Shown here one piece after another: positions 63,692 through 64,000 of a stretch of DNA of 64,000 bases. Source of the stretch: Granulicella aggregans (GTDB lineage Bacteria > Acidobacteriota > Terriglobia > Terriglobales > Acidobacteriaceae); NCBI RefSeq assembly GCF_025685565.1, contig NZ_JAGSYE010000001.1:1364001-1428000 (forward strand), read 5' to 3'. The translations under genes and the position numbers were made by a program. Below the pieces are notes generated by a model. It saw nothing but the letters and a program-made list of their open reading frames with translations, did not search any database and was not told the origin of the DNA. Numbering within the stretch: the stretch's first letter is position 1; each line of letters starts with the position of its first letter.

Positions 63692-64000
63692 GTGGAGCAA
63701 CCGCAGCAGATAGACCTCTTGATCCATGGCGCGTACGTAGTCGCGTTCGACGAGGCGGGCACCGAAGTGAAGGATGCTGCGATCGCCATCGAGGGCGACA
63801 GCATTGTCTGGGTTGGCCCTGCCAGCGAAGCCGCGTCACGCTTCATCGCGAAAGACAAGCTCGACGCCTCAGGTCTCATCGCCATGCCAGGCTTCGTCGA
63901 CGGCCACCTGCACACAGCGCAGCAGTTCCTGCACGGCAAACTCGCGGCCATCCGCCGCCGTGGCCAATTGAAGGAACCCGGATGGTCAAACTACCTTGTC
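63692..64000 (+). CDS. TrzA/AtzA-like amidohydrolase (3' end outside window)
   Basis: The first 103 residues of a metal-dependent amidohydrolase are visible: 'IDLLIHGAYVVAFDEAGTEV', 'DAAIAIEGDSIVWVG' and the metal-binding 'AMPGFVDGHLHTAQQFLHGKL' (the HxH is 'HLHT'). Such enzymes deaminate or dechlorinate triazines, guanines, hydantoins or similar heterocycles. The start is GTG with TAGGAG upstream. It lies 8 bp after the binding-protein gene, so import and cytoplasmic hydrolysis of one compound are probably linked. Confidence 0.85.
   Translation, partial: MEQPQQIDLLIHGAYVVAFDEAGTEVKDAAIAIEGDSIVWVGPASEAASRFIAKDKLDASGLIAMPGFVDGHLHTAQQFLHGKLAAIRRRGQLKEPGWSNYLV

Overview
The window is GC-rich bacterial chromosome, most likely from Acidobacteriota (Terriglobia; Granulicella/Terriglobus/Edaphobacter-like). 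This is inferred from the protein families and not from a marker gene. The families are an Oar-like TonB receptor with an N-terminal carboxypeptidase-regulatory domain, a FecR protein with an aromatic/Ser-rich tail, a ~2000-residue NHL/Ig-like/FG-GAP secreted protein, two planctomycete-type cytochrome c (PSCyt1/DUF1549/DUF1553) plus DUF1501 pairs, and VOC, DUF72 and YheT housekeeping genes. No phage, insertion sequence, integrase or CRISPR array is visible. Both ends cut a gene: a FecR protein on the left and an amidohydrolase on the right.

Layout. 0-8.5 kb: FecR protein, prmC, VOC protein, secreted protein, a TetR repressor divergent from a small membrane protein with two operator-like palindromes, prfA, tRNA-His, DUF72, YheT hydrolase, tRNA-Arg. 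8.7-16.5 kb: the giant secreted repeat protein and a membrane GGDEF cyclase. 16.5-24.9 kb: two tandem secreted metallo-beta-lactamase-fold paralogues, a TonB receptor, a LysR regulator and a glutathione-peroxidase-like protein that lacks its catalytic residues. 24.9-32.8 kb: a urea/guanidine catabolic operon (allophanate hydrolase, biotin-dependent urea/guanidine carboxylase, two DUF1989 proteins) preceded by a secreted beta-propeller gene. 33.0-45.7 kb: hslV, a small membrane gene and hslU, then acyltransferase, transaldolase, an FnIII lipoprotein, an XRE-cupin regulator, S9 peptidase, GH27 alpha-galactosidase, GNAT and ruvB.

45.9-64 kb is the most unusual part. An ABC importer of the type normally found beside urea carboxylase (binding protein, permease, ATPase) is translationally coupled to a three-CXXCH PSCyt1/DUF1549/DUF1553 protein, followed by a Tat-exported DUF1501 protein. 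About 5 kb further on a second PSCyt1/DUF1549/DUF1553 plus DUF1501 pair is followed by a Tat-lipoprotein NMT1-like binding protein and a TrzA/AtzA-like amidohydrolase. Between the two modules lie a monohaem cytochrome c lipoprotein, stress-type small proteins (GlsB/YeaQ, CsbD), an MFS exporter and a MerR-TPR protein.

The working hypothesis is a nitrogen-scavenging neighbourhood for small N-rich compounds such as guanidine, urea or heterocycles. In it, exported multihaem and DUF1501 proteins act with ABC uptake, and cytoplasmic carboxylase, deiminase, amidase and amidohydrolase enzymes release ammonia. The coupling of PSCyt1/DUF1501 to these importers is the best candidate for an undescribed system here. 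All functional links are inferred from gene order and recognised families; no search was run.
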